This document shows, in pieces, positions 25,151 to 36,497 of a stretch of 64,000 nucleotides of DNA. Every line of letters begins with the position of its first letter. Position 1 is the stretch's first letter. The notes beneath the pieces are model-generated. The model made no database searches. It was not told the origin of the DNA and was given only the letters and a program-made list of their open reading frames with translations. Source of the DNA: Amblyornis subalaris (lineage: Eukaryota; Chordata; Aves; Passeriformes; Ptilonorhynchidae); assembly GCA_018881555.1 (NCBI GenBank), contig JACAXG010000080.1, forward strand, positions 248,001 to 312,000, read 5' to 3'. Position numbers and translations under genes: made by a program.

Positions 25151-25211
25151 ACAGCGGGAGGGGAGGTTGGACTGGATCTCCAGAGCTCTCTTACAACCAG
25201 TGTTTTTGTGA
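25151..25211 (+). mobile_element. CR1 LINE, 3' tip only
   Basis: GAGGTTGGACTGGATCTCCA followed by AGCTCTCTTACAACC and TTTTTGTGATT corresponds to the last ~60 bp of CR1 (…GGTTGGACTAGATGATCTCC…TTCTGTGATT). A short deletion removes the usual GATG. The extreme 5' truncation is normal for CR1. Confidence 0.7.
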
Positions 25212-25995
25212 TTAATGTCTGGGCATCACCAGTTTGTTGGTTCAATTTTCTCTGCAGAACTGGGCAGGCGTTGCTGGAAGAATTATGTTGGCAATCTGGG
25301 AGACAGGTTCACAGCCAGAAGCTGGAATGGTGGACNGAGAAGCGGGCTCGGAAACTCTTCCTTTTGCTGGGTGGTTGCTGGCTAAGGCACCTTAGATGCA
25401 GGTTCCCTGGGGACACAGGCACCCAGCTCTGTCTTTGCTCCTGGGCTTGCCTCTGGAGCCTGTCCCTTACGGTTTTGTACGCAAAGTGTTTTGTCCTCTC
25501 CAACTGAGGAAAAAAAGCATCCCCTGCTCTGGGTAAGAGAGACTGGAGCAAGGGAATGGCAGAAATGCAGGTCACCTCACTTCAGTGACAGTAGTGTTGT
25601 GCTGTGTCCTCCTTTAAAGAGGACCCAAGAAAATGCAAAGGTCTGAATTTAGCCTGAGCTGTGGATTATTCAGGCTTAGCAGTGCACTTCCCATGGGGCC
25701 CCCAGGGAAGGCAGCAGGGGGATTTGCTTTTATTCAGTTAGAGAAACAAGCAAAAATGCATCACCGATACCTGCAAGCCCAATATCAGTAGCTGCTGGCT
25801 TTGGAAATCATGAGCAGCCAAACGTGTAACTCAGACTATCGTGGGACTCCGTGTGACCACAGCACGCCTGTGCTTTAGCCCAGCCCCTGGTCATCTCCTA
25901 CAGCCTTTTGGGTTGCAAATGAGGGCCAGAAACACCAAAGAAAGCAAGGTAAAAGATGGTGTTTCTGGGAACTGGCAGTTGAGGGTTTGCTGGGT

Positions 25996-26025
25996 CCCAG
26001 CCCAGCCCAGCCCAGCCCAGCCCAG
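25996..26025. repeat. (CCCAG)6 microsatellite
   Basis: Six uninterrupted CCCAG pentamers. No associated gene. Confidence 0.95.
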
Positions 26026-27949
26026 AGGTCCTGCTCACCGGGGCTGCTGCTCCTCCCTGCCAGCCCTGCCTGCACATCCCACAGGAAGGCTGAGCACTGT
26101 GACCATTCCTATGTTCCATTCCTGAAGGAAACTGCCTCTCCCTCCTGGAGGAGGTTTGCACCGAGCAGCNTTGCAGGAATGCTTTATCCTTCTCCTTCCA
26201 GTTGCTTTGTTCTCTTGCCTCCCTGCTGTTTCCTTGGAAAAGTTAATCTTCCCTATGGACTTTCTTTAGATGGAAACATTCCCCCTCAATGGATTTGGTG
26301 AGCACAGAAAACATCAGTTTCAGACCTGAATGGAAATAATTAGAAGCACCTTTTGGTGAGGAAAAACTGGGCATGCACTGAGAAAGCTTGCACCCCTATA
26401 TCCAGGCCTGGGGTCGCTCTGTGTATGAGATCTGGCCCAGATTTATGGCAATATCTTCCCAAAAGCTCCTGTTCNGGCTTCAACTCACTCTCTACTACCT
26501 TCTGCAGCAGCTGGCACCAGCAAAAAGCAAATGTAACACGCTGCTAAAGTGTTATGGCTCTTTATGCACTCACTTTAGGCTGGTGCTGGCTGCAGCAGGA
26601 GGTGTTGGGTGGTGGAAAATCAGATGTTTCAGCTATTGCTTCAATTCTAGATAGCTCTGCCTGAGAAAAGGCAGTGGAGTGAGAGGGGCAGCAGCCTGGT
26701 ACGAGGCTGGCTGGGGGAGGATTCCCAGCTCACCTCCACCCTGCCCGGGGAACAGGCTGTAACCCTCCTCTGGCCAGAGTTTTGAGTATGGCTGTTAAAA
26801 AAACAAACAAAAAAAAGTGCTTTTCCTTCGGAAGCTGAGGCTCAGGCAAGGACAGCTGTGGTCAGCAGTGAGCTGACACAGTCAGTGTGACCAGTGCACG
26901 GCCTGGGCTCCAGCTGCTTCCCCAGCTCCCAGGAATGCTGCCTCCCTCCTGCTCCCAGGCGCTGTGCTCAACCTTAGTTTTTAAAGAGAAAGCAAGAGAT
27001 TAATTTTCTCGGAAAACACGGTACAGAGTGGAAATGTTCCATGGAGAGAGAANGACTTTTTCCCTCCATACTCATGATAGAAAATTGTAATAGGCTTTGT
27101 TCTGATGAGTGTTGCAGTACTTATCAGGGTAAATTTAGTATTGCCTCCTATTATAAATGACAAGAAAGGTACAGCTAAACTGAAACTTTATCCTGACATT
27201 TCAGAAGCAGCTGCACTTAGAAAAAGTGGTTTTACTCATCTTTTCAAATTGGCATTGATCAACTGCTGANTTTGGAATTTCCTGCCTGGTCAAAGTCCTG
27301 TTACAGCACTGTTTATAGTCAGACTGGGTGAAAACCCACCAAGGTGGAAAGCACTGAGGTAAAAGTTTTANTTATTAAGACTCTAGAGCTGAGCACAGGG
27401 AGATCACAGTCCATCACCATCATGTGACTCCCTCACAGTGAGAGTGGGAACAAGGTACCTNGTTTTATGTGTCCCACAGGCAACAGGGACAAATGCCTCC
27501 TTCTGAGGACATTTGGGGATGGTGTGGGTAGGCTGAAAAAGCAAAAGGGGAAGCCAGAGGGTGGCCAAAGGGATGATGATGTCTTTTCTGCAATGTGCTC
27601 TGTTCAGGGACAGTCTTGGTGTCAGGGGAGGGATGTGGCAGGCTGAGCCCTGAGCCTCCATCCTGACCCAGTGGTGAAAATGGGCTGAAATGCAAGCAGA
27701 GTGAGCAGGGGAAACCCCACGTGTGGGACAGAACAGCACTTCAATAAATTTCTTGGGGGTGTCTGGCNGGGAGTCCCATCTGCTCTGCACTCTGATATGG
27801 GGAAAGGGATCCCCAAGAGTCGTGGATGCAGACACAAGGACAGATGTGCAGGGAGATCTGTGGCTTTGAGGGGGATTTTAAAGACCAAAAGCATTTAGTA
27901 TGGATGGAAGCCAATTGCTATTCTCTTGTCATTTGCCCTGTTCCTATGT

Positions 27950-28043
27950 TGTTTTCTTTCTCTCTTTCTTTCTCTTTTTTCTTTCTTTCTCTCTCTCCCT
28001 TTTTATTTTCTTTCTTTTTTCTTTTTCTTTTTTTTTTTTTTTT
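27950..28043. repeat. long pyrimidine (TTTC/CT) tract ending in poly(T)
   Basis: Almost 95 bp of nearly pure pyrimidine on the + strand, mostly TTTC/CT words, ending in an unbroken T run before AATTTCC. Such tracts can form triplex (H-DNA) structures and are mutable. On the minus strand it would read as a poly(A)/GAAA tail, but I see no retrocopy beside it. Confidence 0.9.
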
Positions 28044-28665
28044 AATTTCCAAACAGCTAAAGGTAAAGGAAATTAAGATTAGACTCACAACCTCTGTGCT
28101 GACCATGCCTGACCCCTTAGCCCCAGTGCCCCCTTGAAGCAGTTTAACTGGGATTTCTCTGAGAGGTGGTGCTATTCCCAATGNGTGGGAATAGCCTTGT
28201 GTGGGTGATCACTGTCCAGAACAATTCCCTGAGCCCAAATCAGTGCAATCAGCTTCAGAACTTGTCTGAGGTTGTGAGGGCAGCACTCTGGGAATCCCTC
28301 ATGGGTGAAGAATCGCTACAGGTGNCAGAGGAAAACTGAATTTTCCTGCAGTTCCTCTGCCAAAGCTGGGACACACCTGAGGAGAGACAGCAGCTGTCCC
28401 TGGGAGGTGACAGCCGGGAGCCTTTGCAGCTCCCTGAGTTGCCAAATGTCTTCTCTGGGCTCCCCATTCCCTTTTCCCTCCCCGACTTCTCTCTTTCTCC
28501 CTACCCTCAGTTAGACTTTTATCTCCCTCCTGGTTCTTCTCCCGTTTTTGTGGCCGTGTCTTCCCTCCAAGTCCCTCTCCCTGCACACACAGGCAGCCAC
28601 CGTGGCTGGAGCTGCTGCTCCCCAGCCTGGAGAAGACCTGCCCTGTGCTCCATCACTCTCGGCCT

Positions 28666-28678
28666 GTTGCCAGGCAAC
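28666..28678. promoter_or_regulatory. X-box (RFX) palindrome, 1-bp spacer
   Basis: GTTGCCAGGCAAC is two perfect RFX half-sites (GTTGCC / GGCAAC) around a single A. RFX proteins tolerate variable half-site spacing. It lies about 4.1 kb from the perfect 14-bp X-box at 24517. Binding is inference. Confidence 0.4.
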
Positions 28679-29849
28679 GCAGCATCACATGGATTTCACT
28701 CCCAAGCTCCAAAACAAACTGGAGATACAGCACATTTTTCTCCTGTCCTTCCAGAGAGGGACATCACCTGCCTCCCGGGCAGGTCTGAGAGGATGAGGGG
28801 TCTGCAGCAGTGACTGTTGCNGCAACTCCTCCCTTTACCTCGCCATGTGCCAGTTTGGCACCTGGGAAGTCCCACACTGAGTTTTGTTTGAAGGCGGAGG
28901 CTCCATCCAGGCACAGCCTGGCAGCTGGAGCCAGACACTTGGAGTGGTGGGAAACCGTGGTGTGATCCTTGTCTCCCACAGGGATTTGCTTCACAGGTGT
29001 CCCACCCTGAGACTGCCCAGGGCTGTGTAATGACACAGGAGTTTTGTTTTCACATCTGCAGAGCAACTGCTGCAATGACTCCAGAAGCTGAGGCCTGACC
29101 CGAGATTGCCTGTTGTCAGCAGGCTGATGGACTGTCAGATCTGTCTCACTGTCTCCCCACCCATCATGTACAAATTGCATTGCGTGACAGCCATATAACA
29201 CTCCTGAGAGCAAATTTTGGCACAATTATCACCCTTTGCAGGTCATAAAAGTCACTCAGNGCTCAGCCACCTGTTTGGAGCTGCCAGCCAAAGCCTCTTG
29301 CAGCCACTGCAGTGGTTGAGCACCATGGTAAAGCACACGTGAAAGTTATCCCACATGAAATGCTGAGCTAAGGAGGAGCACGCCTCAGGTTCCCAGTGGG
29401 AATGTATTGCAAATCCCCTGTCCCAGGCAGGAGGAGTGCCAGAGGAAGGACGCCCACCTTTCCCAAGGCAGCGTGTGCCTTCAGAAGCACGTTTTGCATG
29501 TGTCCTCCTGCATTTCCACGCTGAAAACTGGACTCAGTAGTGCCTCCATCACAGAAACAAGTCTGGTAGTTGGCTTAGGGGTCTCTCCAAAACTGAGACC
29601 AAATTTGGGAAGACAGAGAACTCCCAGCTGGGAATGGGGTGCTTGTGCTACCTGTGGGGACCTCTCGATCCTGCACATGTTTAAGGGGGTCCTGATCTGC
29701 TCCAGGGAAGCACAGTGTGACACTGGAAAGCTGCGGGTTGGGAGGCTGGTGAATCCTCCTGCACCCTTTACTGGGGACCTGGACGCTCCATTGGCTCTCT
29801 GAAATGCCTGTGCACTAATTCACACAGCACNGGGATAAACAAGAAGATT

Positions 29850-30465
29850 TAGAGATCTCTGCGTGGCCACAGAGCCATAATCTCATCGCAGTTACAGGTC
29901 ATGGAGAACAGGAGAGGTACCTGAGGCCTCCAGAGGAGCCAAGTCACTCCAGTCCTCCAAAAGGGCACNAAGGAGGACCCAGGGAACTGCAGGCCAGTCA
30001 GCCTCAGCTCCATCCCTGGAAAGGTTATGGAACAGCTCATCCTGAATGTCATCTCCAAGCATGTGGAGGAAAAGAAGGTTATCAGGAGTAGTGAANATGG
30101 GTTCAGCAAGGGGAAATCATGCTTGACCAATCTGACAGCCTTTGGGGGTGGAATGACTGGGTGGGTGAGGGGAGAGCAGTGCTTCCTGTCTGCCTTGAGT
30201 TCAGCCAAGTTTTTGACACTGTCTCCATAACATCCTGNAGGTGAGCTCAGGAAGAGGTGCGGGATGAGCGGGCAGCGAGGGTGGGGAGATGGAGAGGTTG
30301 AGATTGGACAGCGGATTGAGAGCTGGCTGGGTGGCACAGAGCCCAGCTGGAGCCTGTAGCTCGTGCTGTTCCCAGCGGTCACTGCCGGGCCCGGCTTTGT
30401 NCAGCTGAATCCATCCATGGCCTGGATGAAGGGGCAGTGCCTGTGGAGGGCNCAGCACGAGCTCT
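29850..30465 (+). mobile_element. CR1 LINE, reverse transcriptase domain fragment
   Basis: Frames within this stretch read as CR1 ORF2: a PVSLSS(I)PGKVMEQLI segment followed by VEEKKVIRSS, GFSKGKSCLTNL and a MTGWV segment, then a decayed counterpart of the DFSKAFDT(VS) region. These are conserved fingers and palm blocks of CR1 reverse transcriptase. The reading frame is broken by indels and N, and the copy peters out near the FINDLDEG-like region before the catalytic aspartates, so it has neither the 3' end nor enzymatic capacity. The internal position of the fragment suggests deletion after insertion. Confidence 0.92.
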
Positions 30466-33400
30466 GTCACGGGATACACACGGAGGAGGACTCGCTCTGC
30501 CCTCCCTGCCCGAGACACCTGGGCTTGAGNCCTGGGGCTGAGGGAGGAGCGGAGTGCAGGTGTCCCCAGGGGCCATCCCTGTCTCCTCTGCTGCGTGCCC
30601 TCAGTACCGGGGGTGGGTGCTGCAGGGCTCTGGGGGGAGGCGNGCGGCTCCTGCTCTGGGAACACCGTGTCCCTGTGGCCAGCAGGGACCAGCAGCTGGG
30701 GTTCTCAGCTCCTCCTGCCTCCTGGGCAATGGTGCTGAGCCCTGGTCCTCCTCAGAACAGGAGAGCTGTGGGGACAGAGGGACAGAGAGGAGCTGAAACC
30801 ATCCACACCTCCTTGTGGTGGCCAGGGGTGGAATGCTTTGCCTAGATCCTTGTAATCCAGTCCACCGCTGCTTCCAGAACTTTTGTTGTAGCTCCATGAC
30901 TCAAACCAGGAGCTTTGACTCAGAAGAGGACTTCTCTGCTGGCGTAAATGGGAAGAAGCCTCCCTAGGAATGAGAGGTGCTACACCCTCTGACATGGGAA
31001 GGCCTAATGGGAGACATGGGCCCAACCCTCTGTGTCAGAACAGATCTCCATCATTAACAATAATGAGCAGGGAGGCATTTTTTGGCACTTCTGAACTGTC
31101 TGCAGGGGCTGAAGGGCCTTTTCCTTGCCTTGTGCCCTTCACACTGCCAGTCATAAGACGATCAGAAATGCCAGTCCCAAGGGGCATCGCTGCTTCTCCT
31201 GAGCACCATCATGGAAATGCAAAGAGAAAATAAACCAGGGGACCTACAGACGGATTGGATTCACAGGATTGAGGCTCTGCAGCCCTCAGCATGTGTGCAG
31301 GGATGGATTCACACCTCCCATGGCACCACAGCTCCGCAGGGGATGTGTGGCAGCTCTGAGGCTCCCTGCAGACCTGACTCACCTGGCTGCCCCACCTACA
31401 CCGCTCAGGTGTGTCTGGAGCGGATTGTCCTTGTGCCACAGGCTGGACACAGTGTCCCTGTCACCCTGCAGCTGTCTGTGCGTGGCAGGAGGAGGCTGTG
31501 GCACTGGGAGGGATGTTCCTTCCTTGGAGACTGGGAGCTAAACCTCAGCAACCACAGCCATCAGCAACCACAGCCATCAGCAACCACAGCTCTCACAGCA
31601 CCTCTGCACTCTCCTATCCAAAGGGCCTTTGCTCAGCTGGACCATTTCTCAAGGAAAGCCCAAACTGAAGGAAAGCCCAAACTAAACATTGTCTGCAGCC
31701 TCCTCAGCTTAAAGACAGGCTGGAATGAGAGGTGGTGTGAACCCACCTCCGTGGGCAGNCCTTTCCCCCATTCCCACCACACTTTCCATGCTCTGGTTAC
31801 ACAGAGTTGAGCACAGAGGACATACAGGACTGCAGGCAAAGTTCTGCTCATCAGTTCCTCCATTCACAGTTCCTAAGAATGGCCAACATTTCCACTTACT
31901 CTGGACAAGTCTGCTCTGCCTTGCAAAGTGGTGAAGGATCTTTAGCTCAACAAAGATGGGGAACCCTGTGAGTACACTATGTCTTTGAGGCATTTCCTCA
32001 GGAATACATAACACCTAGCACACAGTGTGTCCATGCAGAGAGGCTCCTGGGCTTATCCATGAGGAGGGATTTGAGAATTAGAGGATGCAGAGCTGCCAAA
32101 GCAGGAGTCCCAGCTGTCCAAGCAGTGCTGGTAGCTGTCAGCCCTGTCAGTACGTGGGGGCTGTGACTTGTGGTCTTCCCTTGCCAGCACCCAAGGGTGT
32201 TTAGATGGCACTGTGGTGGATGGTGGAGCATTTGTCCTGTAGGATAGCTTGAGGGAAACCTTTCCTGCAGGAACCCAGAACTGGAATTGCAAAGGCTCTC
32301 TGGCTTGGTGAGTTCAGTCCTGGAGGCAGCTGCAGCAGGAGACAGAGGCCATGTGCCAGACCAGGTGGGAAAGCTGCCCTTGCCTCTGCTTGTCTCTATT
32401 TCCACCTCATGAGGTGCACTTCATTTACTTTCAGGGTGTTTTCTACCTTCTCCACAGAAATGCCAGCTCTAAGACTGCATATTTTCTCCTTTTCTGCAGG
32501 ACTTTTATTAAATTTCTGGTTTAATGCCTGGGTTCTTTTGTTTTCTCCGTTCTTATCCTTCTTNTGGTTCAGAAGAACAACCATCTTCTGCTGGGAGTTC
32601 TTGGCTGGACAGAAGAGCCAGCTATCCAGCCAGTGGGGAGAGGATATCAGGGAGATTTTCCACCTTGATGGTAATCCCTTGGGAAAAGCAGCACTTGGGG
32701 CTTGGAGTTGGCAACGGCCGCAGGATAAGAAGGAAGGTCAGGGTGTGGAGCTTGCAGCAGAGCAACAGGTAAGGGAGGAGTGAAAATGAATGATTTAATA
32801 GTGGAGGACAGCAAAGGGCCAGGAACACGATCCTCCATGGCCTCTGCAGGGTGGTTCCGGCCGCAGCAGGGCATCTCCAGCAGCCTCTTGCTGCTATTCC
32901 AGACTCAGAACGGGAAGTTCGGAAAAACCCATCGCTGGGCTCTCACTGGAGGGCAGACAGTCCCCAGCAGGGAGGGACACACAGCGTTTGGGGTGCTGGG
33001 AGGGGCTCAGGGATGCCCATCTTCTGGAGGGCAGGAAACAAACACCTCAGTGAGCGTGGTCACGTATCGCTGTGCATCAGCCTTAACGAGCCCCAGCAGA
33101 GACGGGTGACTAATTCCACAGCAGTCCTTTATTTAAGAACGTGGCTCCAGGTGGATTATTCAAGAGCACACAACAGCTTCTTTGGATGCATTTACTGCCG
33201 AGCAATCGGCTCCCAAAGTTTCCCGTTGTGGCTGAGTGGTCAGATAATTCATGTGACACGGTTCCTGCTCCCGACTGGGTGAACTTGCAAGCACAAATGT
33301 CACCATTTGTGAGCATAATTTTTCCTCTTCATGTATGCCTCTGACATTTGCTTTCCACTTACCTTTTCTGCCAGTAACATGCAATCATAGCTGGTGGGAG

Positions 33401-35492
33401 GGAGCAGTGCAAAGGGGCCAGGAAGGGAAGGGACCAGGCAGGGCTAAATGGGGGCCTCTGGTGCCCAGAGGCAAATACTTCTCATCTCCCCAAGAGCTCC
33501 TCCCTGGTGCCCAGCAGCTTAATTCAGAANAAATGCCTCAGAAAGTCACTGCTGTCAGGAGCTCTGTGTGCTGGCAGCAGCAGAGGAGGTAAATGCTGTA
33601 CCTGTACNGCAGCCAGCACCTGAAAGCACCGGGCAGCTCACCCCGGGCTCAGGGCTCCCAGTGGTGCACATGGGGACATCTTGCAGGACCACGTCTGCTG
33701 GGCTGTTCCTCAACAGGCTCCTGGGGAAGCCCTATTGCTTCAGCCCATCTCCCGCAGACCCCTCAGCCACAGGAATCAGGGAGCCACAAGCTCCTGGGGG
33801 GCTAAGGCACAGCTTGTGACATCGGGCGTGTCGAAGCCAAGGAGCATCCTCAGGGCACACGGCCAGCCAGCGCTGGGAGCCCAGGCACACAAGCAGCAGA
33901 TGCTTTGGGCTACGATGCAGTGAAACATCACCAGCCACAGCTGGGTGCCCTGGTGAGGTCCGTGCACCCTGGATTCCCTGTGGGAGGCCACAGGGAGTGG
34001 TCTGGGATGAAAACCCACCGGTAGCACGGCCCTGACTCCGCACGGGCAGACACATTCACGGGCATGGGACAAGTGCTCAAGAGAGTGGAGGTCACTGCCT
34101 GAGCATAGCTCATGTAAGTCTGAAGAAGCAGGNGTGGTCTGGGCTCTAAACCAAGCAGAGAACGTTTTCCACCAGCCCCAGCAGCAGGTGAGAAGATCCT
34201 TTCCCCCCCGTCCTAGCACAGCCTCATTGTAGCTGCTAAACCTTCCCTGAGCCTTCCTTTTCCCCACAAGCTCCACATGTTCACTGCCCCAGGACCTCCC
34301 TGCAGGGACGCCAGGCCAGCCCAGCACACCACTCAGCTCTGCCTTGGTTTGATGTCTCTGCATTGCAACAGCTCAGTCTGGCCTGCAAGGGGGAAGCTCT
34401 CCCAAAAGGTCACTCTCCACCGCGCTGCTTGGGAGATTTGGAGCACATGATCTGTGGTGTGCCTCTGATGAGGAAACCATGTAGAGCCAAGCCAAGCGTG
34501 AGGGAAAGGAGCATTAGGGACCCCAGAGACAAGGATTCCTCCAGCCTGGACTGGGGCAGATCTCCCTGCAGGGAAGGACGGGACAGAGGAGCTGCCCTGC
34601 GCCTCTTCAGAGGCGTTTTGGACCTTGTCCTGACACATCTGCTCTGCCCTCTTGGCCCACAGGACTTTGGAGACCATCTNCACACAGGTGTAAACCAGGA
34701 CTTACCTGCTCGGAGGGGCTGCTCTGGGCTGCCAGGCAGGTACAGAGGAGGTGCCATCCNGGACGGTGAGAGCTCGGGTGTTTCCTCCTTGAGCCATGGC
34801 TCCTGCTCTGCGNTCAAAGTGCTGTTGGATCTCTTCTTTGTGCTAGGGAAAAAAAGTCCTTCATGGTAATACACTGCTGCATGCCTGATGTAGAGTTCCT
34901 TAATTGTATTACNTTTTTAAGACAAAGATCAGAAGGTGATGCACAGGAGACTGGGATGATTTCAATGGCTGTTACCATTTCACCAGGCAAAGCCACAGCA
35001 CCAGGAGCTGATCCTCAGCAGCATTTCTGGAAGTTCAGACTCCCTTTTTCCACAAACCCTATTGTATGTATAACACAGCATCCTTCAGGGAGAGCTGGGC
35101 ATCCCTACTGAGCTNGGCTTCCCCGGCCTGGGGGAGTCTCCAGCCCCACCAGAACCCTCAGCTCTTCCCCAGTGCCCCAGGAGGAGGCCACCAGGCCACT
35201 CNGCTCTGTGGCAGAGAGACATTCTTTGTAAATCACCTTATTTTTTATCTGTGTGGCTGACGGAGGAAGCTCATCCTTTGCTGNTGACTCCATTTCAGGC
35301 AACCACAGCACCCAGCAGCGCTCACGGCTGAGCCGCTCTTGCCCAGGCACGTCCCCTGCTTGCCAAAATGCCATCACCTTTCCCATCAGCTCCCCTGCGC
35401 NCACCTCCCTGGGAAAAAACCCCAAAAAACGCTACACCAAAAATCCTCATCCATCCCCCCTGCAAGCCAGCAGGGGTTAATGTTGTCAGCCA
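30466..35492. other. intergenic DNA upstream of GABRB4, no gene recognised
   Basis: No exon supported. The stretch holds a 3 x 16-bp tandem repeat near 31.55 kb. An AT-richer block at about 33.1-33.4 kb has a good splice-donor-like GTAAGTG on the minus strand near 33.36 kb, but no open frame of known family precedes it. Distal regulatory elements of GABRB4 may lie here. Confidence 0.55.
31545..31592. repeat. 3 x 16-bp tandem repeat
   Basis: The unit TCAGCAACCACAGCCA occurs exactly at 31545-31560 and 31561-31576, then imperfectly (ending CTC) at 31577-31592. Confidence 0.95.
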
Positions 35493-35500
35493 TGACGTCA
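35493..35500. promoter_or_regulatory. perfect CRE (TGACGTCA)
   Basis: A full palindromic cAMP-response element about 1.0 kb upstream of the GABRB4 start codon. CREB/ATF/ICER regulation of GABA-A receptor subunit genes (for example GABRA1) is established, so the site is plausible. A perfect 8-mer is expected less than once per window by chance, and less still given CpG depletion. Whether it is bound here is unknown. Confidence 0.5.
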
Positions 35501-35927
35501 GGATCCCAATTTGTCCGGAGAGTCCCCCTCCCCAACCACAAACTCCCTCTCTCCTCCCCTCCTCTTGTGACTTTGCATGAGCAGCAAAACTCCACAGGAG
35601 CTGCGGCAACAGCACTAGGGAGACATCCAGCCCTCCCTGGGAGAGCAGTGCGTTCTGCAGACAGGGATTTATTTATTTTCTACACATGCATATATGTATT
35701 TTTTTATTTACTGGGCTGCATTTGTTTTTCCTTTTTTTTTTCTTTTTAGCCCTTTCACAAAAGCCCCAAACCTCCCGAGTGACGAGCCTGAGATTTTCCC
35801 TAACAGAAAATAACTGCACAGTGGGGCTGGGTTGCTTCTCCTTCCCCCTCGGAAAATAAAGAGGAAGGGGGAGCAAATAGGTAAAATCCAGAATAAAATC
35901 ATATTGCTAGAAAACTCACACGTCCTC

Positions 35928-35930
<3 letters not shown>

Positions 35931-35967
<37 letters not shown>
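35931..35967. repeat. (CA)n microsatellite
   Basis: About 18 uninterrupted CA dinucleotides, followed by a CTC-rich segment. It lies about 530 bp upstream of the GABRB4 start codon, probably in promoter or leader, and is likely polymorphic. Confidence 0.97.
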
Positions 35968-35970
<3 letters not shown>

Positions 35971-36012
35971 CTTTCTCCTCCTCCTCCTCTCTGAAGGTGG
36001 GTAGCAGGAGCC

Positions 36013-36060
36013 ATGCAACATCTGCAGAACCGGATGGCAAAAGAGCAGGAGGAAAAATAA
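36013..36060 (+). other. upstream ORF 1 in putative GABRB4 leader
   Basis: ATG to TAA, 15 codons (MQHLQNRMAKEQEEK). The start context has G at -3 (GGAGCCATGC), which is favourable. It matters only if transcription begins upstream of 36013. Upstream ORFs usually lower translation of the main frame. Confidence 0.35.
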
Positions 36061-36123
36061 TCCAAGTGGAGTGCTCAGGGGACACTGAGTTGGTTTTTTT
36101 CTTTTTCTTTTTTTTTTTTAATT

Positions 36124-36147
36124 TTCTTCTTCTTCTTCTTCTTCTTC
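36124..36147. repeat. (TTC)n microsatellite
   Basis: Eight TTC triplets (TCT in another phase) in the pyrimidine-rich leader or promoter region. Confidence 0.95.
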
Positions 36148-36240
36148 CGTGTACCTGTGAGATTCGATTTCACATTTTGCTGAGCCCATTTTGGGGCATT
36201 TTATTTTTCTTTCTCTTGGGATTTTCTCCATTGCCAGAGG

Positions 36241-36300
36241 ATGTCTCTTGTTGAGAGGATGCTGAAAGGAAGAAGAAACGAATTCTTTGACTGGCACTGA
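36241..36300 (+). other. upstream ORF 2 in putative GABRB4 leader
   Basis: ATG to TGA, 19 codons (MSLVERMLKGRRNEFFDWH), with A at -3 and a second in-frame ATG at 36259. It ends 197 bp before the GABRB4 start codon, far enough for reinitiation. Transcription through this position is likely but unproven. Confidence 0.4.
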
Positions 36301-36497
36301 AGGATTGGGGGGGTATTTTTCCCCCTCATTTTTTAGGTTTTATTCATTATTCTTTTTCTCTAGGAAATCATTAACTGGGGGGGGGGTTGGTTTCTTTTTT
36401 CCCTCCCCCCCTTTTTTTGGAGGGGGATTTCAGAAGAGCCATCTTTCTTTCCCCTCCCCTCCAAAGATTTTTTTTTTCATCCTTCGTCTTTGTGGAA

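Larger units (their letters stand above)
19831..29849. other. intergenic DNA, no gene recognised
   Basis: No coding exon supported in about 10 kb. The stretch includes two small CpG clusters (near 22.4-22.7 and 24.46-24.57 kb), a perfect MEF2-type motif CTAAAAATAG (21262-21271), a short CR1 3' end, a CCCAG microsatellite and a long pyrimidine tract, listed separately. One of the CpG clusters could mark a promoter of an unrecognised or non-coding transcript. Confidence 0.55.
35501..36497 (+). promoter_or_regulatory. GABRB4: candidate GABRB4 promoter and 5' UTR
   Basis: This kilobase precedes the start codon. It is pyrimidine-rich, with runs of T, CT, CTC and TTC, and shows no convincing TATA box at a sensible distance. 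The transcription start cannot be fixed from sequence. If it lies before 36013, the leader would contain two short upstream ORFs (36013-36060 and 36241-36300). There are no further ATG codons between the second uORF and the GABRB4 start. Homopolymer runs such as G10 near 36377-36386 may hamper sequencing, so small errors are possible. Confidence 0.45.

Noticed and set aside
29849..30418. Minus-strand 189-codon frame
   Set aside because: It is the antisense shadow of the CR1 reverse transcriptase fragment on the + strand.
33358..33372. Strong donor-like GTAAGTG on the minus strand
   Set aside because: No acceptor, open frame of known family or neighbouring exon accompanies it. Six-base donor matches are common by chance. 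The same holds for GTAAGT on the minus strand near 18.6 kb.
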